This document shows positions 17,451 to 25,361 of a stretch of 64,000 bases of DNA, one piece after another; the stretch's first letter is position 1; each line of letters opens with the position of its first letter. Under the pieces are notes generated by a model. That model saw only the letters and a program-made list of their open reading frames with translations. It did not search any database and was not told where the DNA came from. The stretch is from Nocardia niigatensis NBRC 100131 (GTDB lineage: Bacteria > Actinomycetota > Actinomycetes > Mycobacteriales > Mycobacteriaceae). Made by a program: the position numbers and the translations under genes. The stretch covers positions 124,001 through 188,000 of the forward strand of contig NZ_BAGC01000071.1 in the NCBI RefSeq assembly GCF_000308655.1, read 5' to 3'.

Positions 17451-18011
17451 ATGTCCAGCTTCGCCGATCCACACCTGTTCGTCAGCGGCAATCTCGCGCT
17501 GAACTTCATCGGTACGGCCCAGGAACGGCGCACCACCTACCGCGAGCTGCTCACCACCGATGACGAACTCGCGGAATGGGTTACGGCCGCGGGCATTCTC
17601 GACACCACACCCGACGCCACCGGCGCGCTCACGCGGGCCGTGAAACTACGCGAGGCCGCCTGGCGACTGATGCTGGCCACCCTCGACGGCCGACCCATCA
17701 CGGACGCCGACCGGCGACTCGTCAACCAGCACGCTCATGACTCGCTGCCCGAGCTCACCCTGCGCGCCGACGGCAGCGTGCACCGCGGCGGGACACTCGA
17801 TTCCGCACTCGCGGCGATCGCGCGCTCCGCCATCGAACTGCTCGGCGGCCCCGACCGGGAGCGCATCAAGGAATGCGGGCGAGACGCCTGCACCCGCCTC
17901 TACATCGACACGTCACGCGGCGGATCGCGCCGCTGGTGCGATATGGCGATCTGCGGAAACCGAGCCAAGAGCAAGGCTTTCCGCGCCCGGAACACCGAGC
18001 CGGCCGGTTGA
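17451..18011 (+). CDS. ABATE/CGNR zinc-finger transcriptional regulator
   Basis: 186 residues. The C-terminal CGNR zinc finger is clear: cysteines in ECGRDAC near residue 143 and in the closing CDMAICGNR near residue 165, with a conserved arginine-rich tail for DNA binding. The N-terminal part matches the ABATE-type ligand domain (SGNLALNFIGT). ATG 17451 follows a GATGAGGGC stretch. It is divergent from the EamA exporter and its 3' end overlaps the convergent GT87 gene by 99 bp. Confidence 0.87.
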   Translation: MSSFADPHLFVSGNLALNFIGTAQERRTTYRELLTTDDELAEWVTAAGILDTTPDATGALTRAVKLREAAWRLMLATLDGRPITDADRRLVNQHAHDSLPELTLRADGSVHRGGTLDSALAAIARSAIELLGGPDRERIKECGRDACTRLYIDTSRGGSRRWCDMAICGNRAKSKAFRARNTEPAG

Positions 18012-19337
18012 CCGCGCCCGGGCATTGACGAACAGGAAGAAGAACGCCACCAGCAACACGGCCCGGCCCCACACGCCGATCTGCACGATGTTCTGCTCGA
18101 ACCCGGCGCGGTGACCCGCGCCCAGGGCATAGAAGTAGCGGAAGACACCGATCCCGATACACGCGTCCGCCAGCAGATAGGTGACGATCAGGCTCCACGG
18201 CACCTCGAGCAGCACCAGGAACGGGATCAGCCACAGCGTGTACTGCGGCGAATGCACCTTGTGGAACAACAGGAATCCACACAGCATGGCGCCGCTGACG
18301 CCGATCCACGGATACACGCCCGCCAGCTGATACCGCCGCCGGCCCAGCCAGCAGGCCAGCGCGAAGGACGCCACCACCAGTAGCGGCGAGGCCGCCGACA
18401 CTACCGATTGGAATGTCGATTCACCCTCGGCGGTCTGGGCGAACAGCGGCCGTAAACCCCAGTACCACAGGGAATTCGTGGTGATATCGGCCTGACGCAA
18501 TTGCTGGAAGGTGATCGAGGCGCGCCAGCCGTCATAACCCGCCAGCGCGAACGGCAGATTGATCGCGACCACCGTGCCGATGGCGGTGCCGGCCACCATG
18601 AGCGCGCCGCGCACGTCGAAACGCCGTTCCCGCAGCGGGTTCTCCCCGAGCAGCACGTAAATGATCAATGGCAGCACGAAGATTCCGGGATACAGCTTGA
18701 AACAGAAGCCGATGGCCAGGAATACCGCCGCGGCTATCGCTCTGTCCCGCAGGGAATACCGCGTCAGCACCGTCATCACATAGAAGGCGGCGACCGCGGT
18801 GGCCACCACCGGCAGTTCCCAGTTGTGAAAGGCATACAGCACCAATGGCGGTCCAGCCGCCCACAGCAGCGCCGCCGGACCGGCCATCCGGGCCAGCAGA
18901 TACGCGGTGAGCAGCGCGAACGGGGCCAGCAACAGCGCCGAGTGCAGCAGGAAGTCCGCGTCGGTGTGCGTGCCGATGCCGCCGATCCACATGAGCAGAC
19001 CACTCAGCACCGGATATTCGACCGCGCCGCCGGTCAACTGGCCGTCGGGTGTGATGCCGCCGGTGATATACGGAAAGACATGCTCGTCGATGCCGCGACC
19101 GAGCCACAGGTACTGAATATCGGAATAGCAGACATTCGAGTCCTTGACGACATCGAAAATGGCGCTGCGACCGGACTCCTCGAAAGGCCCGCCGGCACAT
19201 CGCGCTTTGTTCACATACGCGATCAACAGTGTGACCCCGCACACCAGCGTAGAAGCGACCGCGATCATCGACCGGCCCACCTCGCGGCGAGCGACCGCTG
19301 CGCTGGCGACGGGTCGGTTCGGCATGCGGTCCACCAT
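17913..19337 (-). CDS. GT87 family membrane glycosyltransferase (second copy)
   Basis: 474 residues with one N-terminal membrane anchor, a periplasmic loop of about 80 residues, then about ten more membrane segments. It shares EYPVLSG (near residue 106) and K-V-H-S-P-Q-Y-T-L-W (near residue 360) with the protein at 59-1756. The likely role is polyprenyl-phosphate-sugar-dependent glycosylation of the envelope. ATG at 19337; ATG at 19325 is possible. Its last 33 codons overlap the end of the CGNR regulator gene on the other strand. It lies directly upstream of, and divergent from, rpsF. Confidence 0.8.
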   Translation of the reverse strand: MVDRMPNRPVASAAVARREVGRSMIAVASTLVCGVTLLIAYVNKARCAGGPFEESGRSAIFDVVKDSNVCYSDIQYLWLGRGIDEHVFPYITGGITPDGQLTGGAVEYPVLSGLLMWIGGIGTHTDADFLLHSALLLAPFALLTAYLLARMAGPAALLWAAGPPLVLYAFHNWELPVVATAVAAFYVMTVLTRYSLRDRAIAAAVFLAIGFCFKLYPGIFVLPLIIYVLLGENPLRERRFDVRGALMVAGTAIGTVVAINLPFALAGYDGWRASITFQQLRQADITTNSLWYWGLRPLFAQTAEGESTFQSVVSAASPLLVVASFALACWLGRRRYQLAGVYPWIGVSGAMLCGFLLFHKVHSPQYTLWLIPFLVLLEVPWSLIVTYLLADACIGIGVFRYFYALGAGHRAGFEQNIVQIGVWGRAVLLVAFFFLFVNARARSTGRLGVPGAESLALGSVSADRHIAPAARSAA

Positions 19338-19523
19338 AGGTCTCCAGTCGGCGTGTCCGCCTGTTCAAACTCTCGACTGGCCCGATTTCGCAGGCCACGC
19401 ATTCTTTATCCGCGCAACCTCCGCTCGCGTGAACACGCGGGGCGAGGGCCTCGATACCCCGCGGCGGACCGCCGCGTTCCCTCATGTAGCCTAGTCGGGT
19501 TGCTGACGCAACGAACCCTCCTG

Positions 19524-19544
19524 CCCACGGACAGTCCGTGGGCC
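19524..19544 (+). promoter_or_regulatory. Leader hairpin upstream of rpsF
   Basis: A 21-bp perfect inverted repeat (GCCCACGGAC / GTCCGTGGGC around one A) would fold in the rpsF mRNA leader, about 12 bases before the AGGAGG box. S6-S18 leader autoregulation is known for rpsF operons in other bacteria; whether this hairpin has the required CCG bulge element cannot be judged by eye. Confidence 0.4.
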
Positions 19545-19574
19545 GTTCACAGTCCACAGGAGGTGATGAGGTCC

Positions 19575-19865
19575 GTGCGTCATTATGAAGTGATGGTTAT
19601 TCTCGATCCGCAAATGGACGAGCGCACCGTCGGCCCGAACCTGAACAACATGTTGGGTGTTGTCGGTGCCGAGGGCGGCAAGGTCGACAACGTCGACATC
19701 TGGGGCCGCCGTCGTCTCGCCTACGAGATCGCCAAGCAGGCCGAGGGCATCTACGCGGTCGTCACCCTGACCGCCAAGTCCGAGACCGTCAGCGAACTCG
19801 ATCGCCAGCTGGGTCTGAACGAGTCGGTGCTGCGCACCAAGGTGCTGCGCCTCGACAAGAAGTAG
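19575..19865 (+). CDS. rpsF: 30S ribosomal protein S6
   Basis: 96 residues, the same length as mycobacterial S6. It starts MRHYEVMVILDP and contains WGRRRLAYEI, the family signature. I chose GTG 19575 because AGGAGG at 19557-19562 lies at a reasonable distance and the product then begins like other S6 proteins; ATG at 19566 is too close to the ribosome-binding site. S6 binds with S18 to the platform of the small subunit. First gene of the conserved rpsF-ssb-rpsR-rplI cluster. Confidence 0.95.
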   Translation: MRHYEVMVILDPQMDERTVGPNLNNMLGVVGAEGGKVDNVDIWGRRRLAYEIAKQAEGIYAVVTLTAKSETVSELDRQLGLNESVLRTKVLRLDKK

Positions 19866-19999
19866 TCCAGTCCTCCCGCAACGTCGCTCGTAACAGTCGG
19901 TGCCTGTCTCTAGGCTGACTGGCAAACCGTGCACCCAGCCCATGATCGGGTGTGCACGGGCGAGCGCATTGCGGACTGCACCGGAAAGCAGGAGGAACC

Positions 20000-20548
20000 A
20001 TGGCCCAAGGCGACACGGTCATCACCGTCATCGGCAATCTGACGGCGGACCCCGAGCTTCGATTCACGCCCGCGGGAGCGGCCGTCGCGAACTTCACCGT
20101 CGCGTCGACTCCCCGTGTGTTCGACCGTAATACCAATGAATGGAAAGACGGCGAAGCGCTTTTCCTGCGCTGCAACATCTGGCGTGAAGCTGCGGAAAAT
20201 GTGGCCGAGAGCTTGACCCGTGGCTCGCGAGTGATCGTGAGCGGACGACTGAAGCAGCGCTCCTACGAAACCCGTGAGGGTGAGAAGCGCACGGTCGTCG
20301 AACTCGAGGTCGACGAGGTGGGTCCCTCCCTGCGGTACGCGACCGCGAAAGTCAACAAGACCACCCGTGGCGGTGGTGGCGGCGGCTTCGGCGGTGGCGG
20401 CCAGGGCGGCCAGCAAGGCGGCGGCTTCTCCGGTGGTGGCAGTGGTGGGGGTCGTGGCGGCCAGAGTGCCGGCGACGACCCGTGGGGCAGTGCCCCCGCG
20501 GCCGGCTCCTTCGGGGGCGGCGCGATGGACGACGAACCGCCGTTCTAG
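20000..20548 (+). CDS. ssb: Single-stranded DNA-binding protein
   Basis: 182 residues. The N-terminal OB fold is at 1-115 (GNLTADPELRFTPAG, FLRCNIWREAAENVAESL). It is followed by a Gly-rich disordered linker of about 50 residues and the acidic C-terminal tip DDEPPF that docks partner proteins. ATG 20000 follows AGGAGG. Located between rpsF and rpsR as in mycobacteria. Confidence 0.96.
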   Translation: MAQGDTVITVIGNLTADPELRFTPAGAAVANFTVASTPRVFDRNTNEWKDGEALFLRCNIWREAAENVAESLTRGSRVIVSGRLKQRSYETREGEKRTVVELEVDEVGPSLRYATAKVNKTTRGGGGGGFGGGGQGGQQGGGFSGGGSGGGRGGQSAGDDPWGSAPAAGSFGGGAMDDEPPF

Positions 20549-20612
20549 ACAACGGCTTTCCCCGGAATCCGCCCCGACGGCTGGGTTCCCGAAATTACGG
20601 AGTTGAAAGACC

Positions 20613-20882
20613 ATGGCCAAAGCACCGGCACGCGAAAAGGTGCTGAAGAAGAAGGCTTGCACCTTCTGCAAGGAAGACAAGGCTGGCAAGAAGAACAACA
20701 CGGCCGGCGCCAAGATCGACTACAAGGACACCGCGCTGCTGCGCAAGTACGTGTCCGATCGTGGCAAGATCCGCGCTCGCCGGGTGACCGGCAACTGCGT
20801 CCAGCACCAGCGCGATATCGCTGTCGCCGTGAAGAACTCGCGTGAGGTCGCTCTGCTGCCTTACGTGTCCACCGCCCGCTGA
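20613..20882 (+). CDS. rpsR: 30S ribosomal protein S18 (zinc-binding, C+ type)
   Basis: 89 residues. The signature YKDTALLRKYVSDRGKIRAR is followed by GNCVQHQRD. Cysteines CTFC near residue 16 and C-V-Q-H later give the C+ zinc-site pattern of RpsR1. Compared with the M. tuberculosis protein as I recall it, the segment after CTFC is several residues longer (KAGKKNNTAG), so the zinc-site spacing is slightly unusual. It has a normal position between ssb and rplI. Confidence 0.94.
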   Translation: MAKAPAREKVLKKKACTFCKEDKAGKKNNTAGAKIDYKDTALLRKYVSDRGKIRARRVTGNCVQHQRDIAVAVKNSREVALLPYVSTAR

Positions 20883-20899
20883 GAAAGGAAGGCACAGCA

Positions 20900-21355
20900 A
20901 TGAAGCTCATCCTCACCGCTGATGTCGACAACCTCGGTGCGCCCGGCGACACCGTGGAGGTCAAGGACGGCTACGGCCGCAACTTCCTGCTGCCGCGCGG
21001 TCTGGCGATTGTCGCCACCCGTGGCGCGCAGAAGCAGGTCGAGGGCATTCGCCGGGCGCAGGATGCCCGCCGCGTGCGCGACCTGGACCACGCCAACGAG
21101 CTGAAGCAGGCCATCGAGGGCCTGACCGGTGTGTCGCTCGCGGTCAAGACCGCCGGCACCGGCAAGCTCTTCGGTTCGGTCACCGCCACCGATGTCGCCG
21201 CGGCCATCAAGGCCGCCGGTGGACCGGTCGTCGACAAGCGCAGCATCGAACTGCCGAAGGCCCACATCAAGAGCACCGGTAAGCACGGTGTCGTGGTGCA
21301 CCTGCACCCCGATGTGATCGCCAAGGTCGACCTGCAGGTCACTGCCGCCGAGTAA
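20900..21355 (+). CDS. rplI: 50S ribosomal protein L9
   Basis: 151 residues, normal length. N-terminal RNA-binding domain (MKLILTADVDNLG, VKDGYGRNFLLPRGLA), long connecting helix, and C-terminal domain with LFGSVTATDVAAAI. ATG 20900 follows a GAAAGGAAGG box 18 bases after rpsR. A hairpin terminator follows. Confidence 0.96.
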   Translation: MKLILTADVDNLGAPGDTVEVKDGYGRNFLLPRGLAIVATRGAQKQVEGIRRAQDARRVRDLDHANELKQAIEGLTGVSLAVKTAGTGKLFGSVTATDVAAAIKAAGGPVVDKRSIELPKAHIKSTGKHGVVVHLHPDVIAKVDLQVTAAE

Positions 21356-21365
21356 TTCGGTTCGT

Positions 21366-21410
21366 CGGAGGCCACCTCAGCTGTGAGGTGGCCTCCGATT
21401 TTGTTTCTTC
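21366..21410 (+). terminator. Rho-independent terminator of the rpsF-rplI operon
   Basis: A 14-bp perfect stem (21366-21379 with 21384-21397), tetraloop GCTG, and then a T-rich tail (ATTTTGTTTCTTC), 10 bases after the rplI stop. This is one of the few T-tailed terminators in the window. Confidence 0.9.
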
Positions 21411-21984
21411 GTTTTCATTGTTTGCCAGATATTGGCTGAATGCGTGTCGTGTGCGTCGGGGCGAGGTGTCGCCCTGCAGAATTCAGGATGTTCGCCCGGC
21501 TTGTGGATTGCTCAGCAAACCAACCATTCTCGTTGTGCGGCAGGTCACAATCATGAGACCATCCGTTCACCCAACACGCCCGGACGTTATCGGACAGCGA
21601 CACGCCGCACCGAATTGATCCACAATTACGCTCAATGCGAATTCGGTCACTACCAGCGCATTGATTGATCGCATCGACTGTTGTCCCCAAGTTCTCCACA
21701 GGGGGTGCACAACAGTTGGTGAACAATACCCACGTTGTCCACAGGTGTGTGCACAGCTCGGTTTGGCGGGTCACCGTCCGGTCGCCTAGGTTCGCATTCG
21801 ATGTCGTGACCACAGCCCGGGACGACACGACTCCGTGTATCCAGCGCCCACCACCACGGGTTTGCCACCGCGCCTGCACAACTCGGCGTGGCGGACGCGC
21901 GTGGCGGGCCGAACATGTCGGTGCGCAGGCGTACAACGGTCATGGACTCGTTCCGGGCGCGAGGAGAGAGGACGGTCGGAACCG
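21411..21984. other. Intergenic region with no supported gene, less GC-rich than its flanks
   Basis: I see no credible gene here: reading frames have poor codon usage and no ribosome-binding site. The stretch 21400-21680 is visibly richer in A/T than surrounding genes. The only structure noted is a group of DnaA-box-like sequences at 21681-21743, listed separately. It probably contains the dnaB promoter and leader. Confidence 0.5.
21681..21743 (+). promoter_or_regulatory. Cluster of DnaA-box-like sequences upstream of dnaB
   Basis: One perfect actinobacterial DnaA box TTGTCCACA lies at 21735-21743. Two one-mismatch relatives, TTGTCCCCA at 21681-21689 and TTCTCCACA at 21692-21700, lie within 63 bp, all in the same orientation and about 240-300 bp before the dnaB start. 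This suggests DnaA-linked control of the replicative helicase gene. Confidence 0.55.
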
Positions 21985-24630
21985 ATGGCAGTCATCGACG
22001 ATCGCGGCCACGACGATCACGGACCCTCCGACTATCCCGACGCCCCCGGCGAGGATTTCGGCCGTCAGCCGCCCCACGACATGGCCGCCGAGCAGTCGGT
22101 CCTGGGCGGCATGCTGCTTTCCAAGGACGCCATCGCCGATGTCGTGGAGGTCATCCGTCCCGGCGACTTCTACCGTCCCGCGCACCAGGCCGTCTACGAC
22201 GCCATCCTCGACCTCTACGGCCGTGGCGAACCCGCCGACCCCGTGACGGTGGCGGCCACCCTGGATCGCAAGGGCGAGCTCAAACGCATCGGTGGCGCAC
22301 CGTATCTCGTCACCCTGACCCAAACGGTGCCCACGGCCGCCAACGCCGGCTACTACGCCGAGATCGTCGCCGAGAAGTCGGTGCTGCGCCGTCTGGTCGA
22401 GGCCGGCACCCGCATCGTCCAGTACGGCTACGCGGGCGCCGACGGCCAGGACGTGGCCGAGGTCGTGGACCGCGCCCAGGCCGAGCTCTACGACGTCACC
22501 GAACGCCGCTCCAGCGAGGACTTCGCCCCCCTCACCGACATCCTCCAGCCCACGATGGACGAACTCGACTCCATCGCGTCCCGAGGCGGCATTTCCCTAG
22601 GTGTCCCAACCGGTTTCACCGAACTCGACGAAATCACCAACGGCCTCCACCCGGGCCAGATGGTCATCGTCGCGGCCCGGCCCGGTGTCGGTAAGGCGCT
22701 CGCTCTCGACACTCCGCTGCCCACGCCGGACGGCTGGACGACCATGGGCGAGGTCGGAGTCGGAGACGAGTTGCTCGACGCCCAAGGTCGGCCCACCCGG
22801 GTCGTAGCCGCCACCGAGGTCTTGACGGGCCGGCCCTGCTACGAGGTCGAATTCTCCGACGGCGCGGTGATAATCGCGGACGAGCAGCATCAGTGGCTCA
22901 CCGAGACCCGTTCCGCTCGCCGGTCCGCGCAGCAAGCCGCGACCGGCTACCACCGGTATCGGAATCAGAAGACCTTCGCCGAGATCCGCACGACCGGCGA
23001 GATCGCGGCCACCGTGCGCTGCGCGACCGCTGACCGGCGTCTCAACCACTCCGTGGTGAACGCACAGGCGCTGCAGCTGCCCGAGCGCGAGTTGCTCGTG
23101 CCCCCATACACGCTGGGCGCTTGGCTCGGCGACGGCAGTTCGGCATGTGCGCAGCTGACCACAGCCGATCCCGAGATCATTCATCGGATCGAGAACGAGG
23201 GAATCCTTGCGACACACTCGGATTCCGCGCCCCTGCGCTACAGCCTGCGGCTGCCCGGGGAAGCACCGATCGAGCCGCGCGATTGCATCGTCTGTGGTGC
23301 GGAGTTCATTCCCGCCACCAGCGAAGTGCGCACCTGCGGCCAATCCTGCGGCGGCAGGGCTCGTTTCGTCTCCGGTCCGGTACCCACCCCGACCTGCCCA
23401 CAGTGTGGTGGGCCGTCCATCGGACTGCGTATGTGCCAGTCCTGCCGACACGCGATCGGCAGCGTGCAGGCTCGCCTCCGCACCCTCGGTGTCCTCGGCG
23501 GCAAGCACATACCCGTCGATTACCTCCGCGCTTCCGAGACACAACGACGGGCCCTACTCGCCGGCCTGCTCGATACCGATGGCACAGTCACCCGCGGCGG
23601 TTCTGTCCAGTTCTCGGTAACCAATCCGCAGCTGGCCCGCGACACCCGAGAGCTGATCGTGAGTCTCGGGTACCGCTGCCGGATGTCGACCAAACGAGTC
23701 CGCGGCCGCACCGAGGCATCGTCGATCGCGTACACCCTGACATTCGCCACAGCGGACGAGGTCTTCGGGCTGAGCCGAAAAGAGCTGCTGCACAAGTTGC
23801 GACGCGGTGCTACCAACACATCACGTTCCGGCTCTCGCTACATTGTCGACGTCCGGCCGATCCCGTCGGTCCCGGTCCGCTGCGTCGAGGTCGCGAATTC
23901 CGACCACCTCTACCTGGCCGGCCACTCCATGATCCCAACCCACAATTCCACGCTGGGTATGGATTTCATGCGCAGCTGCTCCATCAAGCACGGCATGGCC
24001 AGCGTCATCTTCTCGCTGGAAATGAGCCGCACCGAGATCGTCATGCGCCTCCTATCCGCGGAAGCGAAAATCAAACTGGGCGACATGCGTTCGGGTCGCA
24101 TGAGCGACGACGACTGGACGAAACTCGCCCGCCGCATGAGCGAAATCAGCGAAGCCCCGCTCTTCGTGGACGATTCGCCCAACCTCACCATGATGGAGAT
24201 CCGCGCCAAGGCCCGCCGCCTCAAGCAGCGCCACGACCTGCGCCTCATCGTCGTCGACTACCTCCAGCTGATGAGCTCCGGCAAGAAGGTCGAATCCCGC
24301 CAGCAGGAAGTCTCCGAATTCTCCCGAAGCCTCAAACTGATGGCGAAGGAGCTGGAGGTTCCGGTTATTGCTATTTCGCAGTTGAACCGTGGTCCGGAGC
24401 AGCGAACCGACAAGCGGCCCATGGTGTCCGATTTGCGAGAATCGGGAAGTTTGGAACAAGATGCCGATATGGTCATTTTGTTACATAGGCCCGATGCCTT
24501 CGAACGAGATGATCCACGCGGCGGCGAAGCCGATTTGATTCTCGGAAAACACCGAAATGGCCCAACCGCGACAATTACGGTGGCACACCAGCTGCATTTG
24601 AGCCGGTTCGTCGATATGGCCCGCGGTTAA
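21985..24630 (+). CDS. dnaB: Replicative DNA helicase DnaB containing an intein
   Basis: 881 codons encode a 464-residue helicase split by a 417-residue intein. The N-extein (237 residues) has the DnaB N-terminal domain (PPHDMAAEQSVLGGMLLSKD) and ends in the Walker A motif ARPGVGK. The C-extein (227 residues) resumes with Ser of the GK-S motif and contains LRLIVVDYLQLM (Walker B) and QLNRGPEQR. After splicing the length is normal for hexameric DnaB. ATG 21985 is preceded by GAGGAGAGAGGA. Replication depends on removal of the intein because it separates the lysine and serine of the ATP site. Confidence 0.96.
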   Translation: MAVIDDRGHDDHGPSDYPDAPGEDFGRQPPHDMAAEQSVLGGMLLSKDAIADVVEVIRPGDFYRPAHQAVYDAILDLYGRGEPADPVTVAATLDRKGELKRIGGAPYLVTLTQTVPTAANAGYYAEIVAEKSVLRRLVEAGTRIVQYGYAGADGQDVAEVVDRAQAELYDVTERRSSEDFAPLTDILQPTMDELDSIASRGGISLGVPTGFTELDEITNGLHPGQMVIVAARPGVGKALALDTPLPTPDGWTTMGEVGVGDELLDAQGRPTRVVAATEVLTGRPCYEVEFSDGAVIIADEQHQWLTETRSARRSAQQAATGYHRYRNQKTFAEIRTTGEIAATVRCATADRRLNHSVVNAQALQLPERELLVPPYTLGAWLGDGSSACAQLTTADPEIIHRIENEGILATHSDSAPLRYSLRLPGEAPIEPRDCIVCGAEFIPATSEVRTCGQSCGGRARFVSGPVPTPTCPQCGGPSIGLRMCQSCRHAIGSVQARLRTLGVLGGKHIPVDYLRASETQRRALLAGLLDTDGTVTRGGSVQFSVTNPQLARDTRELIVSLGYRCRMSTKRVRGRTEASSIAYTLTFATADEVFGLSRKELLHKLRRGATNTSRSGSRYIVDVRPIPSVPVRCVEVANSDHLYLAGHSMIPTHNSTLGMDFMRSCSIKHGMASVIFSLEMSRTEIVMRLLSAEAKIKLGDMRSGRMSDDDWTKLARRMSEISEAPLFVDDSPNLTMMEIRAKARRLKQRHDLRLIVVDYLQLMSSGKKVESRQQEVSEFSRSLKLMAKELEVPVIAISQLNRGPEQRTDKRPMVSDLRESGSLEQDADMVILLHRPDAFERDDPRGGEADLILGKHRNGPTATITVAHQLHLSRFVDMARG
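22696..23946 (+). other. Class 3 DnaB intein with LAGLIDADG endonuclease and cysteine-rich insertion
   Basis: 417 residues. Residue 1 is Ala, not Cys/Ser. The class 3 triplet is present: Trp67 in block B (DEQHQW), Cys396 in block F (VRCVEV) and Thr415 in block G (PTHN), with Ser as the first C-extein residue. So Cys396 should start splicing. Two LAGLIDADG motifs, TLGAWLGDG near residue 139 and LLAGLLDTDG near residue 287, indicate a homing endonuclease with its acidic residues intact. Between them, about residues 197-250, lie eight cysteines in two zinc-ribbon-like groups (CIVC...CGQSC and CPQC...CQSC). The site is the same as in M. tuberculosis dnaB. Confidence 0.9.
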
Positions 24631-24860
24631 GGCCTCATGTGGGGTCTCATTGAACATGGCCAAATCTCAATGATGCCGACCACCGATTGGCCATATCTGT
24701 GAAACATTCGCTGCTCCGGCCCGCCACCGTGGCGGCACATAGCTTGGCGGGCGAGGGGTAGCGAGACGAAGCGCGGGTTCAGCTGTGTTGCACTGGATTC
24801 CGACGTGTATGCCGGTGCCGAGGTGGAGTTCCGGCGAGGTGGACGCGAGCAGGAGGCGGT

Positions 24861-25075
24861 CGATCGGTTCCATCAGGACCGATCCTGGCCGCTCGGGTTC
24901 TCGCCGAAATCGGCGACGACCCAGCACGTTTCGCCACCCCGGACGGACTACGCGCGTTCGCCGGCACCGCGCCGGTCACCATGGCCTCGGGCCGATCCCC
25001 CCGGGTGCGGACCGCACGATTGCCGCTTGTGGCCCGAACGAACCGACTATCGGCGCGGCAGCGACTGTGGCGCCC
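24861..25075 (+). pseudogene. Remnant of an IS110-family transposase (Transposase_20 domain)
   Basis: Translation of the frame beginning at 24873 gives SGPILAARVLAEIGDD, then LRAFAGTAPVTMASGRS, the core of the C-terminal Transposase_20 domain of IS110-type enzymes. Similarity fades after about 25020. There is no start codon, no N-terminal DEDD domain and no intact end, so this is a short decayed fragment. It marks the left edge of the ketone-catabolism island. Confidence 0.65.
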
Positions 25076-25151
25076 GCGATTCCGCCGAGGATCCAGCCAA
25101 CGGCTGCGCCCCCGACGCCACCGACGATGGTCCCGATCGCAGCGCCGCGGT

Positions 25152-25223
25152 GATGGTCTGAAACAGCGGGAGTCGCGCAGCAGCCTGTGCCGCAAGCTAC
25201 GGTCGTACAGCATCATGGCCTGA
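25152..25223 (+). pseudogene. 3' remnant of an AcoR-type activator gene (Fis HTH tail)
   Basis: The last codons read SRSSLCRKLRSYSIMA and then stop. The intact activator at 39733-41592 ends SRSSLYRKLRSYGITA. The DNA of the two tails is also alike over about 50 bp (25173-25223 against 41542-41592). Upstream of this tail the reading frame is lost. This is what remains of a second regulator copy that once stood just upstream of the acyl-CoA synthetase gene. Confidence 0.65.
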
Positions 25224-25310
25224 GAGCCAGGGGCGAATACCGGTAATAGTGCACCGTCGCCATCCCCGGTGCCCACCCATTCCGTCGCGACACCGCCCAG
25301 GCGGCAGGAA

Positions 25311-25327
25311 TGTCCCACATTGGGACG
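25311..25327. promoter_or_regulatory. Regulon operator site a (upstream of acyl-CoA synthetase)
   Basis: The 17-mer TGTCCCA-CAT-TGGGACG is a near-perfect inverted repeat centred 43 bp before the ATG at 25362. It matches sites at 30041, 39627 and 43434 (consensus TGTCCCA-N3-TGGGACA), probably bound by the AcoR-type activator encoded at 39733. Confidence 0.6.
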
Positions 25328-25361
25328 TTCGAACCCGGTCTCGCGTACCTATCGTCGACGC

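Larger units (their letters stand above)
24631..25361. other. Decayed intergenic segment between dnaB and the acyl-CoA synthetase gene
   Basis: This stretch has no intact gene. It holds the IS110 and regulator remnants listed separately. On the minus strand at about 25000-25170 a glycine-zipper-like translation (AIGTIVGGVGGAAVGWILGG) is seen without a start; it may be the C-terminus of a lost small membrane-associated protein. The promoter and operator of the next gene lie at its right end. Confidence 0.5.

Noticed and set aside
19920..19965. Inverted repeat CGTGCAC...GTGCACG between rpsF and ssb as a terminator
   Set aside because: The arms are only about 7 bp with mismatches, and genes on both sides normally form one operon.
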